NCBI RefSeq assembly: GCF_022682495.2
Contig: NC_071388.1
Span: 27,636,139 to 27,700,138 of the forward strand
Origin: Desmodus rotundus
Taxonomy: Eukaryota; Chordata; Mammalia; Chiroptera; Phyllostomidae
Reading direction: 5' to 3'
DNA length: 64,000 nt
The number at the start of each line of letters is the position of its first letter. Position 1 is the first letter of the stretch. Positions 1 through 12,796 of this stretch are shown here, piece by piece. The notes below the pieces were generated by a model. It made no database searches. It saw nothing but the letters and a program-made list of their open reading frames with translations, and was not told where the DNA came from. A program made the translations under genes and the position numbers.

Positions 1-2025
1 ACATTTAACTAAGATGAAGCTTTTCCTGGGTAGTCTGAAATGAAGTTGAGGTCTACTTTGGTGTTACTAGCCTCATAACCTAGATGAGAACTGTAGGAGT
101 TCGATCCTGTCACCTTCGCTATGGCCTGCAGAGACAGAGAGTTTTGATGTTTAGAAATAACAAGGAATGGCGCACTGATGAAGAGAGAAGTAAAATATGT
201 CATGCCATTCTACATCAGAGCTGTTGATTTGGTCAAACCCTACTCTGTGTCTGACGTCTCTCACCACATGTCTCCTGTCCTCCGTTCTTTACTGTTGCCA
301 TCTTGTTGCAGTGGTTCTGACCTCCATTTCTACTTAACCAGTTCTCAAGAAATAATGTAAGAAAGTAGTTTCTAGTGAATGTTGATTCACTGATAAAGCT
401 TAACAACCTTACTACCATTTTCATATCTTAGAGCCATAATAGGTTTTACAGTTTTTACCTAACATCATAAGAATATATGTGTCAAATCCATTACAGTAAG
501 GAAATGTTGAAAACATTTTAGGACATAAGGCCCTTCTCCTGGATCCTTTGTCACTCTAGAGAATGGGTTTTAAACTTCCTGGCCTACACTTGGAGTTCAA
601 TGATGATTTTAAAGAAAAAAAATATGATGTCTTTCACATGAAAATATACCTGAGCATACAAATTAATCCTATGATTGTGAAGCTAAAAAACCACACACTA
701 AGTCAGTAGTCATCAAACTCATTAATATCAGAATAGACATTAATATCACATTTAGAGTTGTAAATCTTCGTCTGCTTTTGGGAAGGTGATGGGATTGGGA
801 ATTACGTTCCCACGAACCCTAGCTAGGCTCGCACTTCTGGGAGGCCTTGGAACAATGGAAGGGTCAGCTGTCCACAGTGTGAGAGGCATTGTTCTAAAGA
901 AACATAAAAGGACTTGTATTTTGTTGTAGCTCTTATGAATCATGATGATAGCTACCATGTTTAACATTGCAGGTATCCCTTAATTACTTAAGACCATGTT
1001 TACAGCAACACTTTATTTTTCAATTTTCCTTTTATTCTCTACTCCAGAACTCTATCAAAGATTCACAATGTTTGACACAGATCTAGCCTGCCAAGGGCTG
1101 GAGAGCACAACCGTCAGTCAACAACACACTTCGCAGTGCAACAAACATCATTTCTTTGCTTCTCTCCGCAGATGTGAGGTATACTGAAGATCATTTACCA
1201 GAAAGATGGTCATTTTAGTATGTATGACTTGGCAAAAAAGTCATCAAAATAGATGCATTCTTAATTTATGTATGCTTCAATTTTATGTCTCATCCACATA
1301 GAACTTACTTTAGCAAGCACATTGTACAGAACTATGTTATGCCATATATAGAATTGTCTACAGTATGTGGGATATATAGCCAGGAAAAATGTTTGAAATA
1401 ACTTATTCCTCTCTTAAATATAATTTACATTTAATAATATGAATAATATTGAGATGATAAATTATAATAATCTAAGAAAAATATCCCTATAAAATACTTC
1501 CTAGTTCAATATTTATTAACTATTGATACTCAAGATCAATATTCTACAGCATTTAAAAGAGACACATATGAATTTTAAGGTCCTTCAATGCTGTTTTCTA
1601 CTTTTGGGCCTCGCTGACCACACATCACCCTTCCAGTACCCTCTAAGCACCTGAGCACCTCCTTGAACATTTTATACATGTCAGAAGGCAACAGCCAAAT
1701 TAGAGTAGAGAATTTCCCCCAACAAGCTACACATAATTTTGTGCAAAATTTTTCTTTGTTCCTTTTGTGTGTCTGTCAATTACCCTTTCATCTTCTCTCC
1801 TTTTAAAGACCTTGCTGAGTGGTTAAATAATATATCAAAACAGCACACAATAACACGTCAATGATCAGTAAAGGTTATTAAAGACTGTTTTATCCTTAGG
1901 AGAAATTATTATAAAAAAGAAATATACATTTCCTCGTGACACTGTACTTTCCAGCATTTTCTAATTTTATTATTTTTTTAAATAAATTCCTAGTATGGGC
2001 AGGATACTGTGATGAGCCCTGAAAT
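1..2025. other. Unassigned AT-rich non-coding DNA
   Basis: I see no gene, no clear repeat and no RNA gene here. The open frames are all about 60 to 70 codons and show no family resemblance. The sequence is AT-rich with scattered A and T runs, typical of mammalian intergenic or intronic DNA. Confidence 0.6.
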
Positions 2026-2029
2026 ATAA

Positions 2030-2270
2030 AAGTGAGCTGGACCATTTCACTTTCTTCCTTGCTGTTGTCTATTCCTTCTCCACCTGTGTTTTCTGTTTTG
2101 AATCTTACTATCTTTTAATGTACTTTTTATTTATTTAATTGTTAATAATATGTCTTCCCCACTAGAATATAAGGTCAATGAAGGTAAAAACTTTGTATTT
2201 CTGATTCATTGCTGTATTCTCAGTTTTTTGTATTTGATAAATATTTATTAAATCAATTAGTGAATAGATA
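2030..2270 (+). mobile_element. L2 LINE 3' end remnant
   Basis: The stretch resembles the 3' end of the ancient LINE L2: a 'CCCCACTAGAATATAAG' start of the terminal block near 2157, followed by 'TTCATTGCTGTATTCTCAG' and ending in 'GATAAATATTTATTAAAT' with a tail of 'AATTAGTGAATAGA'. The order of these blocks is the usual L2 order on the plus strand. Divergence is high, as expected of a repeat older than the placental radiation. It is not functional. Confidence 0.7.
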
Positions 2271-2274
2271 AGCT

Positions 2275-3340
2275 TTATGACATTGTAGTCTAATGGGGCC
2301 TATAGACAATGTAATGTGGTATGGACAAATCATATGGTAAAAATCACAATACAGGAAATGCAGAGAGCTTTGGAACACACAAGATGAGCTCCTACTCCAC
2401 ACACAGGGCAGTAACGACAAGCTCTGGGGAGAAATTAGAATCCTGTAGGAGTGAATCTGTATTGCGAACATGTCAAACCAGCCAATGAGTGATAGACATA
2501 GAAGGAAAGGACTGTCCTTACTTCTCAGATCAAACAAAGGTATCAGCATGAGTTGCCTGCCAGTAGCACTCTCCTCATTATCATGTGAAGTATTAATTAG
2601 ATGATTACTTTTATGCTACAAAGTTATCAATTATATATATATGTTTAATCAAATTTTATTATATTTTTGTTTAAAATCCAAATTGGTCCTCCATATGTCA
2701 TATTAGTTTCCTTTTTTTAAAATTTTGCTGGAAAATATAGATATAAAAAATTTTCACAAGGTAGGCCTGAAGTGTAAAATCCTTATTCTTACCACATAAA
2801 AGAACATGTAAGTACTAGTATACCAAATGTAGTTCTTCAGTTCTTTAGTGTAGTTCTACACTCAAATTAATTTAAAAATAATACATATGACATATGTCCT
2901 TGTTTTCAATTTATTTCCAACCCAATTTCTTAAACAATCAGAAATTAAAACATTTCTTCTTATTAAATATCCAGCAACCGTATAGCCAGAAAGACAGAAA
3001 AATCTTTGATAACAAAAATTAATGAAAGAGCAAGTTATAAATAGTATGATATCATTTTTATAAACCTTAAAACCTAATGAAGGACAACAATATATTGTTA
3101 ATATATAAATAACATTTGTGCAATAAAGCTGTTCAAAATTTAGATCATATTGACATTGGGTGGACACTGGAGAAGGCACAGGCAAATTTGGATATATGTA
3201 ATGATACTGACAATTTTTTAGTTCTTTTGCTCATTGGTGGGTTCACAGTTATGCATTTTATTAGTGTACTTTGTAATTTTTATATAGGTTGCATATAGAC
3301 TTCATTTAATTTGTATCAAATTTTACATGATATTTCAAAA
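2275..3340. other. Unassigned AT-rich non-coding DNA
   Basis: No gene or named repeat is recognised. Open frames of 60 to 107 codons lie here, but they have AT-driven composition, no domain and no shared codon signal, so I do not call them genes. Confidence 0.55.
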
Positions 3341-3344
3341 TGAC

Positions 3345-3870
3345 ATTGTATCAGTCAAGGTCCCAGCAGAAAGAGATGGCAAATTTAAATTAGAACAATT
3401 TGGGGACAATTTAATAAAGGTAATACCTAGAAGGTTTAAGTGTAAGAACACCCTAAATAAAAATGAAATTTCAAGGTTAGTAATATTCAGGCACCATTTC
3501 TATACCTGAAGGTATGAGGAGAGGGCGTGGTTACCAATTCCAGGAGACAGACAGGGCTGGTGAACAGAGAGAGCTGTGGGGAAAGTATGACAGGAGATAA
3601 CTTCCATGAGAACGTGTCATCAGCCTGCAGCACCCTCTCAGGAAGGGAACGAGAAGAACGCATTGCCAGACCTCCCCCTCCCTCCCTCCAGTCTTCTGGT
3701 ACTCTACTTTGGCTGGATTCAGGGAGAGGAGGAAGGACAAGGTATCCCTGACTTGCAGTCTACACTGCTCAGCTTCTCAGAAAACAGACCAAGGCAGGAA
3801 AAGGTAGAGAATGGATCTGGGGGACAAGTGGGAGATTTTTAGTTCAGTGCCTGGCAACTGGACAGAACCA
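3345..3870 (+). repeat. Old interspersed repeat, family not named (copy 1)
   Basis: This block opens with 'TATCAGTCAAGGTCCCAGCA', then 'AGATGGCAAATTTAAATTAG' and 'TTTAATAAAG'. The same three-part order occurs at 27310-27640, so the two are diverged copies of one dispersed family. The inner part is GC-richer than its surroundings and includes a C-rich run near 3670-3690. Overlapping short frames in several phases are a by-product of this composition. I cannot name the family with confidence; an old LTR or DNA transposon is possible. Confidence 0.5.
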
Positions 3871-5210
3871 AAGTCACAGAATGATCTTTGGTGTGCAGAA
3901 CTTCCTCTTCAAAACTTATTTAGCCTCTTTAGAATGTCATTTTTATGGCAAAATTGCCATAATTCAATAACATGGATTTTAGCCAATCTTCCACAACATG
4001 TAAAAAGTGTTTAGAAATATAAACTACGGCTTGGAATAGTTCCTGATTTTTGCTCTTTAATTTTTAATTTTCTACGTCCTTCCCAAAATGAAGAGGTGAC
4101 TTTAAATAAGAAAATACATAAAAACAAACCAGATAAAACTACTCTATTTAATTTAAAACAAAGTCACTTTTTCCAAAATAGGAAAGTTCTGCTGCTTCTT
4201 TGTAGGGGAATAAATTTGCCTTACCCCATGGCAGTCAGGAAAAATTAGATGTTTCATTTGTCTTCATAAAGACAAAATCCATTGAAGAGTGACCATTCTA
4301 TGCATAACTAATTAAACTTTTAGAACTATGCTTCTACTTTCACCAAACATCTTTAAAGTCACTTAAAATAAATATGCCATCTTTTTGATGAACTTTTACA
4401 ATATGCACTTTGCTTTGAGGCTTACAATATTTATTCGATGTGTAGTTTTGTTTCCATAAAACCTATATGATAAAAAGAAATGTCAGTAAAGTGTAACGAG
4501 AATAAGGCAGTAGTGACAGTGAAAAGTTTTCTAGCTCTTACAACGGATTGTTATTGACTGTAGACAAGTCATTTAATTGATCTGGTCATCTTTAAGAGGG
4601 GGAATTTCTACTGAATCCTTTGAATCTTAGTACATTAAAGTTTGCTTACACACACAGGGGGCCATGCTTAGCTGTACTGAGGATAATCCTCTTTCTTTTT
4701 TTTTTTCTTCACATTGTCATGTATTTTCAAACTACTTTTTACCTTTATGTGCTTTGGCCAACATTTTTTAAAAGTACAAACTAGGCAATTATCAAGTATA
4801 TCCAGTTATTACAGAATGTAGGTTATACTGTTATTATTGTAAGTGCATGTACTTTTGAGCAACTTTAAAATTTGCTATCAAATTGTTAATATGATATATA
4901 CAATATAATATTATTTACATGTTCTATAGGGTTATTATATGTGTGTAAGTTTAGTAAGATAAAAAGCTGCTTTAAAACTATCAATTTGCTATATTCTTAA
5001 ATTTTCAGGTTCATGTGACTAGGGTCACAAGTCTGTGTAAATCGACTAACAGATTCAACACAGTCCTGATCTAAATTCCAGTAGAAACTTTCATAGATGT
5101 AAGAAGTATAACTTTAAGCTATATGAACAGGCAAAGGAAATTATAATAGTCAAAACAATCTTGAGAAAAAAATAAAGTTCATAAAATCAACACCTGATCT
5201 TTAGTTACTT
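3871..5210. other. Mostly unassigned AT-rich DNA
   Basis: Apart from a weak MIR-like block listed separately at 4510-4645, I recognise nothing here. A T-run of about 12 lies near 4697. Confidence 0.55.
4510..4645 (+). repeat. Probable MIR SINE fragment
   Basis: The words 'AGACAAGTCATTTAATT' then 'TGGTCATCTTTAAGAGGGGG' sit in the order of the MIR core and downstream part (consensus sense 'GGCAAGTTACTTAACCT ... CATCTGTAAAATGGGG'). Divergence is high and the ends are uncertain. Confidence 0.45.
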
Positions 5211-5214
5211 CTTA

Positions 5215-6235
5215 GTGAAGGGGCAGACACATAGATTGATGGAATAAAGGAGAGAGTCCAGAAATAGACCTAAACAAATACGGAGAATTTAATTTTGACA
5301 AAGCTACAAAGCAATTAAATGAAAAAACTGTCTTATTAAAAGGTCAGCTCCTTTGAAACATGTGAATATTGACCTAAATTTTACACCTTATAGAAAAATG
5401 ATTAAAAATGTATCATAAGTCTAAAGTAAAATGCATAATTGTAAGTATTTTAGAAGACAATATATAAAAATATGTGTGCCCTGTGCTTAAGCAGAGAGTT
5501 ATTGGACATTACATCTACAGCACACTCACAATAAAATCATATGCATAAAAGCAAACAATAAATTTGACTTAATCAGAGTTAAAAATGTTTGCTCTGCATA
5601 AAACACTGCTGAAAAAATTAAACGACAAGCCACAGTGTAGTAGAAAACACTTTCAAAGTATATGTTTAAAAAAGGACTTTTACCCACAACATATAAAGAA
5701 CTTTCAACATTCAACAGTAAAAAGAGAAACAACTTAATAATGCATAAACAGGCAAAAGGCTTAAACAGACACTCACTTAAAAGGATATATTAATGGCAAG
5801 AACACATGAAAATATCATCAATATTATTAGTCATTAAGAAATAAAATTAAAACCATGAACTATTACTATCAACAATTGAATCTAAAAACCAAACTAAGCA
5901 AACCAGAAGAACTGAGCAGAATCATGAGTATGGAGAGAGAGTGTTTCAATGGCTGCCAGATGGGAAAGAGGTTTGGGGGAGCCGGTGAAGAGGTCAGGGG
6001 ATTAAGAAGTACAAATAGGTAGTTACAGAATAGCTATGGGGAGGCAAATTAGAGTATAGCAAATGTTGTAGCCAAATATTTGTACACATGACTTACAGAA
6101 ATTAACAAAGGTGTGGAGATTGCATGAAGGAGTAGCGGATGGTGGCTGGATGGGGCCAAGGGGAGAAACATTGGGACAGCTGTGATGGCATCATCAGTAC
6201 AATATAATTTTTAAAATATAATAAAATAAAAGGAG
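5215..6235 (+). mobile_element. L1 LINE 3' region, degenerate, sense
   Basis: The start, 'GACACATAGATTGATGGAAT' followed by 'GAGAGTCCAGAAATAGACC', matches the mammalian L1 ORF2 tail region. The sequence continues through ORF2-like blocks ('ACCCACAACATATAAAGAAC', 'AAACAGACACTCACTTAAAA') into a 3' UTR with GGGG-rich runs near 5970-6000 and ends in an A-rich stretch near 6210-6235. All reading frames are broken. It is probably 5' truncated and may combine more than one fragment. Confidence 0.75.
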
Positions 6236-6494
6236 AGTGTAAAAGGCTAGAGGCTGTTTAAATAGGTGTGAATTTTGGTAGAAATTTTCTGTGAAACTCT
6301 CGGTAGTACCTTGGGAGAGATTTAGAAAGATCCTTTGTCATGATTATGCTGAACTTGCTTATAAAAACTTAACAAAGTAAAATAATTGAAATTATTAAAA
6401 AATACATACATTGAATAATTAATTTTTAAACTCAATATCTGAAAGACAAAAATACTTAATAGATAATTTATTATATAAATGACAGGATATTTTT

Positions 6495-6940
6495 AAATTA
6501 TTTTTATGATTTACAGAAGCTCTGTGTATTTCTTCTGTCCCTGGGCCCAGCTCACTGTCCATGCCCATGAGTCCGTCACATATGTTGCTTCACTAATCCT
6601 TTCACCTTCTTTCAAACAGTCCCCCTTCTCTGCTCCCTGCTTACCAATGTCAGTCTATTCTGTGATTCTATGCCTCTGGTTCTATTTTTCTCATCAGTTT
6701 GTTTATTAGATTCCTCTTATAGATGAGATCGTATGGTTTTTGTCTGTCACTGACTGGCTTATTTCACTTAGCATAATGCTCTCCAGTTCCATCCATGCTG
6801 TTGCACAAGGTAGGAGCTCCTTCTTTCTTCGTGCTCTGTCCTATCCCACTGTGTAAATGTACCCCAGTTTTTTAATCCAGTCATCTACTGATGGGCACTT
6901 AGGCTGTACTTTTAAGACTATAAAATATGCATAACCATTA
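6495..6940 (-). mobile_element. L1 LINE 3' end, antisense
   Basis: Read on the plus strand this is the complement of an L1 3' end. It includes 'GGCTTATTTCACTTAGCATA', 'CCAGTTCCATCCATGCTGTT' and 'ATCTACTGATGGGCACTTAG', all hallmarks of L1 read backwards. The ORF at 6506-6709 is antisense noise from this element. Confidence 0.85.
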
Positions 6941-6944
6941 TTTG

Positions 6945-8130
6945 CGAGTACCTTTTAAGTACTGGTACATACATATACATACACACACATGATTACGAAG
7001 AGAGATTTACTCTCTTCACTATTATCCTTATCTAAAAGATGCATGTGTGTGAGCAACAGAACAATAAGAAAAAAAGAAACAGTCGTGTGAGGAAGTGGGC
7101 TTAAACCAATACTTTAATTTCGTTTTAAAAAATGTATGAAGATATTATAGCCTTTAAAATTCACTTTACATAATTAAATAAAACAATGCTATAAAGCTTT
7201 TCACAACAAATAAAGTGCTCCATTTTTAGTCACTATGAATTTGATTTTCCAATACATTGTGGTTCTGACCAATACTATTTCTTATCACCTCAATGACTTA
7301 TTTTTTATTTCTCTAATATGTTGGCTCCATAATTAATATTTTTCTTTCTTATTTAATGTGTTTATTGTCTCCCAGCTTTGGTATAAGTAGTGTTGCCTTT
7401 CTGCATTATCTTTTCCTTTTTATAATATATATTTTTCCACTTATTCAAGGAACATTCCCAATACTAATACTCAGTACTCAATATCTACCCTATTTGCACC
7501 TAACACTGGATATAGAGATAATAACATTAATTCATTATAACTTTTATTTGGTCTTCTCAGACAGTACATTTCCAACTTAATTGCAAGCTTTGGGGTGGCA
7601 GATAACCAGTATGGTTTTATTTTTATCTGCCACTTGGTTCTGATGAAAGGGACTCTCACTAAATGTGACTGAAATATTTCATAGGACAACCTAATAATCC
7701 TCCAGCTGATGTTTAGCTTCAGTTGAATCCTTATCTGTGCTGTCACATCACCTCTCAAATCTCTGAAACCCTTTATTCTCCTTACTTTGTGATCCCTGGG
7801 TGATTTGGCTACAGTTTCTAATCCCATTGATTTCTATAGTCATTTTGTCCGACTAGATGGATATCCTCATCCTGGAGGTTACACCAGAGAAAAATGCTTT
7901 TTCAGGTCAGGGAGTAAGACTAGATGTGTGCATTTTCCAGGATCTGCAAACAAGTTTTTGAATTATATATTATAAACTTATTTTGATGGTTTTGACTTGT
8001 TACAGAAATCTATATCATATTGTCCAGAACTGTTTCTACCTGTGAATATTCAAAATGTGTCAGAGTTTTGTCATTTTCAGTTACATTGTTTCTTTGTTCA
8101 CATAAATTTTCTTTAACCTTTGTATAGAAA
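6945..8130. other. Unassigned non-coding DNA
   Basis: No gene or confident repeat. A weak L2-like flavour near 7440-7560 ('TTATTCAAGGAACATTCCC') is too diverged to call. The 118-codon minus-strand frame at 7471-7827 matches no family I know. Confidence 0.5.
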
Positions 8131-8139
8131 ATAATAACT

Positions 8140-8285
8140 GTATGGGATACCCAAATGTACTTGGGCACTTGATCCCTATTCTACAGATGGCTGCCTGAAA
8201 GAAATAGAGGTCTTAACAAATGTAATCCAAAGGTCATATGATTGCTAAAATGACTTAGCAATTACTACTGATTCTTTAAAAACCT
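8140..8285 (-). repeat. Possible MIR SINE fragment, antisense
   Basis: The order 'ATTCTACAGATGGCTGCCTG', 'GAGGTCTTAACAAATGTAAT' and 'AAAGGTCATATGATTGCTAA' fits antisense MIR ('...ACAGATGAGGAAACTGAGG...TAACTTGCCCAAGGTCACAC...'). Strongly diverged. Confidence 0.45.
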
Positions 8286-8289
8286 GAAG

Positions 8290-9640
8290 TAAATATCTCA
8301 TGGGTCAAATATCAGATGTAAATTGGATTTTTTTACTTTCACTTTGCCGTTGTTGTTGTTGTTTAATTAATGAAGGTCATTCTAACAAGGCTAAACAGAA
8401 TTAAGCCATCTTATATTGAAATCTACCAGCTGGGGAAAAATACAGTTATTTAACTGATTTAAGGTATAATTTTCAAACATGTTGACTGTGTTTAATTGAA
8501 TGAAAAATCAACAATTGCTTATGGGGAGCATATGCCTTTCTTCTTTTGGTTCTTAAGTATCCCCTCAAGAAAACCCTTTGATCCTGCCACCCTCCATTTT
8601 TTTTTTTTTTTTTTGGTTTCACACAAAAATTCTTTCTGACTCTGCTTTTTTTACTCTGAAAGGAAGCAGAGTTTGAGCTCCAAAATATGGATTTCAAACT
8701 AATTTTGTTTTAAAGACCAAAGAAAACCACACAAAAAACAAAACCCCTTACCTCCCCACTAACTGCTTGAAACAACTTATATAGAAGACCTGCCTCAGGA
8801 AGGGAGGTATCATCGCAGACAACTACAGGTTGATATAATCTAGTGTGAGACAGGCAGAGAAGAACTTAGCAAGGCCATATGTCTTGTCTGTGTCCCATTG
8901 TCAAAGATGGCCCAGCAAGTACTTGTTTACCAAACACTTGCTTTTTCACATCCATGTCAATTTCCTAAATTAAACTTTGGATATTTTCTACTATTAATTT
9001 CTCCCCTGTTATTTTCATTATTAGCCCAGCTAGAAGGATATAGGTGAAAGGAAAGTTAAATACTCTGTGCCCCTATACCTTCAGGCATCAGAGGAGTATT
9101 CAAGTACAGAGCACATTTAAAAATATATAGTAATTACTGATATAAGTAATTCAGGAGAAAAGGTCATATTAAAGAAATGAAGTTTTTATGCCATTACACC
9201 TTCTGTCATTTTTGTTTCAAGTCTGTCCTATAGAAAACTTTCCAGCTGTGAGTAAGGTACTCAACAAATGTGGTTCATTTTTATGTCAATGTTCTTTTAG
9301 ATGAGAGGTAACCATCATCTATTAAGATCCAAAAGAATAGCTAATTAGAAAGCAGTGATTCAGACATAAACCCATGTAGCATTCCAAAGTAGAGAGAAGG
9401 TTGGAGAGTTTTTATTATAAAAAAGCACATTCTTGTGAAAAGTCAGTCTTGTATTCTCAGCCTCTGGAATGGTCTCAGACTGCAGTCTTCCAGCTGTTCT
9501 GTGGCCTGGGTAATGTAACATTCTTTCCTAAATTGAAGCGGTTAGCTATGGAATTTATGTAAATGTAGGCATTGACTGAAAAGTTCCAAAGTTTAATACT
9601 CAGGCTAGTTAAAGTAAAATAAAAATTTTTTCTTATGTTT
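8290..9640. other. Unassigned DNA with simple T-rich runs
   Basis: A (TTG)n run lies near 8349-8363 and a T-run of about 17 near 8598-8614. No gene or named transposon is recognised. The 74-codon minus frame at 8473-8697 crosses the T-run, giving its lysine stretch, and is not a gene. Confidence 0.5.
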
Positions 9641-9649
9641 CAGCCTGCT

Positions 9650-10490
9650 CTGGCATAGTAGTTTTGTTAACTATAGTGACTCCATTTTGTTTATTCACTC
9701 TTTCCTCAATCTCTAATACTGTCATTTCTAATAATTTTAAAGCTGAATTATTATTTATGTTTCTTTTTCACAAGTCTACAAAAATTGGTCTGAATTGTTA
9801 AAAAAGGTAAATGGAAATCCATAGACCTAAAATGGCATCATGACACCAAACCTAGATTTGGTACCTGACCTAACTGCTGTTTAAACTTCTCCCAGAAATA
9901 TAATCTTAGTCATCCAGTATAGAATTTTTTGTTTAATAGTAAACATTTTTTAAAAAGACTTTGTTTATTTATTTTTAGAGAGAAGAGAAAGAAGGGAGAA
10001 AGACAGGGAGAGAAACATCAATGTGTGGTTGCTTCTCGTGCGCCTCCCACTGGAGACTTGGACCATGACCCAGGCATGTGCTCTGACTGGGAATTGAACC
10101 AGTGACCCTTTGGGTCACAGGCTTGTATTCAATCCACTGAGCCACACCAGCTGGGGTAAACAGTCTGTAATTTTCTGGTTAACATCAATGAGGTAATCTG
10201 TCTCACAGACCCTCTCCATCCCCCAGAAAGAGCTAATCTGCATGATAAAAGACCTTTCCATTTCTCCCCCCAACATAAGATATCCTGGTTCAAAAATGAT
10301 TCCGTCTTCTCTTTAGTTAATAGCTCCCTTGGGCACCCTTCTTCCTATAAAACCCTTCCAATGTATAACCCCTGGTAGTGCCTTCTACTCTCTGTGTGCT
10401 CTGCTGCCTGTTCATGAACCTGAATTGTTTTCTTCTGTCAAAATAAGGATATTTATCTGCCTCATACCCCTCACATCTTTATTATGAGAT
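9650..10490 (+). mobile_element. Possible ERV LTR remnant split by a SINE
   Basis: Around the SINE at 9946-10155 the flanks have an LTR look. A 'TGTTAACTATAGTGACTCC' start lies near 9665, a TATA-like 'CCTATAAAACCC' near 10344-10355, and a 'CTGTTCATGAACC' block with AATAAG near 10440 downstream. The order promoter then polyadenylation-like signal fits the plus strand. Ends and family are not established; it could be unrelated sequence. Confidence 0.35.
9946..10155 (-). mobile_element. Ves-type bat SINE, antisense
   Basis: A full-length tRNA-derived bat SINE lies on the minus strand. The A-rich end appears as 'TTTATTTATTTTTAGAGAG', followed by 'ACATCAATGTGTGGTTGCTT', an antisense B-box region 'GGAATTGAACC', and the head 'GAGCCACACCAGCTGGGG'. 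A perfect 7-bp target-site duplication, GTAAACA, flanks it at 9939-9945 and 10156-10162, so the insertion ends are well set. It would need L1 enzymes to move. Confidence 0.93.
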
Positions 10491-10989
10491 CAAATAGAAG
10501 AATATATAAATGCAAATTAAAAGTGTAAATATAAATTATACAAATAGTTGGAAAAGACAGATACCTTGATATTGATGAGACTTTGTAAATTAGAATATTA
10601 AAATAGTTCTATGGCACTCATACTGGTAGCTACTATCCACTATCAGGGGCAGAATCTCCTATGTTTAATAGAGTATTTTGATATCAGTTCTCTGACCTAT
10701 GAAACCAATGACACACTGGTTTTCAGAATAAATATTCAGAAACAATTTTTTTTCAATATTTCTGAACCTTCATATTGAACCTCTTGTTAATAAGAGTACC
10801 CTTCCTCAACTTTGTTTCCTTAGTGACTTATGTTTTCTTCTTTCTCAACTTAAATACTGAGATGACGTTCATGAACTTGTTATAAAGTGTTCTATTAATA
10901 TGGCTGCCACAAGAACAGCACCAGGTGTTAGACCAGTGACGTCAGACCAGATCTTAGTTCAGCAACCTCTGTACTTGAGTTCTGGCTTG

Positions 10990-11700
10990 GAACGAATTTA
11001 GAGGTAAGACTCAAAATATAAGAGAAAGTTTATTTAGAACAGAGGCAAAGAAAAGTGTTCTTTGAAGCTTAGGAGAAAGAAAGGTAAGGGTAATACCCTG
11101 GGGGGAAGAGGTAGGTAAGGGTGAAGGGAAAGGCATGGAGTGTACTTGTGGGAGGGAGAACAGGCTGGGTCCTTCATCCTCAGGGCTTTTAAGGGTCCCG
11201 GGGGAAGATCTCAAAAGAATATTCATCAGCTTTTCAGTCAAGGGGCATAGTCTCCACTGATTGGTTAGCATCAGGGCAGGAGGTCATTAATAAATGCAGC
11301 TGGGTCTGAGGTCAGCCCTGGTGCCCCTTGTCTGGTTTTTCTGCTTTTCTGGACCTGAGAAACATAATTGAGGCTTAGCTATTATCCCTAAGGGTTAATG
11401 ATTGTATGGGGATCCTAGTTCCTCCTTTAAGGGTGGCTAGCACATGAGTAGCTACATGCCAGTAGAGGAAAGGTCAGGGAGTGTCCAAAACACATGACCA
11501 GCAATATGAAAGGTCAAGGGGTCCAAAACCAAGGATATGCTAGAGGAAGAAAGATTACCCTGGGGGAAAGATCCTTGTTTTCCCAGTTTTTCTCATTACT
11601 AGGCACCAGGGCTTTCCCCCAGTGACCTTTTGAACCCGGCTTATTGTCTTTGCTTTGCTAGTGTCTGTGTGATTGTCTATCACATTCCACTTAGCTGTTA
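10990..11700 (-). mobile_element. Possible solo ERV LTR, antisense
   Basis: Read on the minus strand the block has a TATA-like 'CCCTTAAAAGCCCTGAGG' near 11182-11199 and an AATAAA signal near 11029-11034 about 150 bases further on, the spacing expected of U3-R in a retroviral LTR. It is purine-rich on the plus strand (11035-11130). TG...CA ends and a TSD were not found, so the limits are approximate. The 86-codon minus ORF at 11011-11271 lies inside it and resembles no protein I know. Confidence 0.45.
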
Positions 11701-11884
11701 GTCAGATGTAAGATCTGTCTCATTTCTTCTTTTCCCTTTCCAGGGAATTCCTTTCTCTAGTGTTAAATCTATAATAAAACCTATTTAATCTTAATCTCCA
11801 GTCTTTTTGCCAAATTTCACCTCCTCACCTACTTAGTGAAGCATTTCTTCTGGTTCTTTTCAGTAAGGATTCATAAATTTAATT

Positions 11885-12575
11885 TTTCTTGAATTCATAC
11901 ATGCTTAAAAATGTGTGTGTTTATTTGTGTTTGTATAGTCTTTATATTTGAAGAACAGCTTAGTGACTATAAAATCCTTTATTTCCACTTTTTCCTTATG
12001 TTATTTTTTAATATTCATCTACACATGCCTTGCTTGCTGAAGAGAAGGCTAAATGTAAATTGATATTACTTTCCTCATTAGACTTACTCTATTTTACTTA
12101 GAGTCAAAGACCAAAATATTGTATTTTTATCTTTAACATTTAATAGTTTCACTAGTATATGTCTGAGAGTTGGTCATTTTAGGCCAATACTGGGGTGAGT
12201 GGTAATTAAAAAATATATATATCAGGTACTACAATTATACATATATTAGATTTTTTTACCTGCTTTATCTGCCTTTTCTATCAGACAACTTTCATTTCTT
12301 AATTTTATTTTTAGTTTTTTGAAAATTTTTATTTTTATAATTCCAGTCTGATCTATTATCACTTGAGAAACTTCTACTTTAGTATATACATTTAAAAATT
12401 AATTTGTTCTGCTTAATATCCTTTCCAAATTAATTTGACATTTTTTCTGTATTAAGATGTTATTTTTTTGTATATATCTTCACTGAATATTTAAACTTCT
12501 GATTTGAGGTAGTATTGCATATCTATAAATGGTTGTTTAAAGAATTAAAATTTAGGTTGCAACATAAACTATGTA
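11885..12575 (-). mobile_element. Old L1 (L1M-like) 3' region, antisense
   Basis: Several blocks match an old mammalian L1 3' UTR read backwards, in order: 'GAAGAACAGCTTAGTGACTA' with 'TAAAATCC', 'AGTATATGTCTGAGAGTTGG' with 'TCATTTTAGG', and 'ATACATATATTAGATTTTTT'. The flanking SINE at 12581 interrupts or ends it. No coding capacity remains. Confidence 0.6.
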
Positions 12576-12580
12576 GTTTA

Positions 12581-12796
12581 ATCTTTTCTTTAAAGATTTT
12601 ATTTATTTATTTTTAGAAAGGGGAAAGGAGGAAGAAAGAAAGGGAGAGGGACATCAATGTGTGGTTGCTTCTCGAGTGCCCCCTACTGGGGACCTGTCCT
12701 GCAACCCAGGCACATGCCCTAATTGGAAATTGAACTTGTCCACCCTTTGGCTTGCAGGCCACTGCTCAGTCCACTGAACCACACTAGCCAAGGCCA
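12581..12796 (-). mobile_element. Ves-type bat SINE, antisense
   Basis: The plus strand reads from the A-rich end 'AAAGATTTTATTTATTTATT' through 'ACATCAATGTGTGGTTGCTT' to the antisense head 'GAACCACACTAGCCAAGG'. A perfect 10-bp target-site duplication, ATGTAGTTTA, flanks it at 12571-12580 and 12797-12806. The 72-codon frame across it is antisense SINE. Confidence 0.93.

Noticed and set aside
7471..7827. 118-codon minus-strand frame
   Set aside because: No recognisable motif, AT-driven composition and no sign of splice sites or promoter; length is not rare for a 64-kb six-frame scan.
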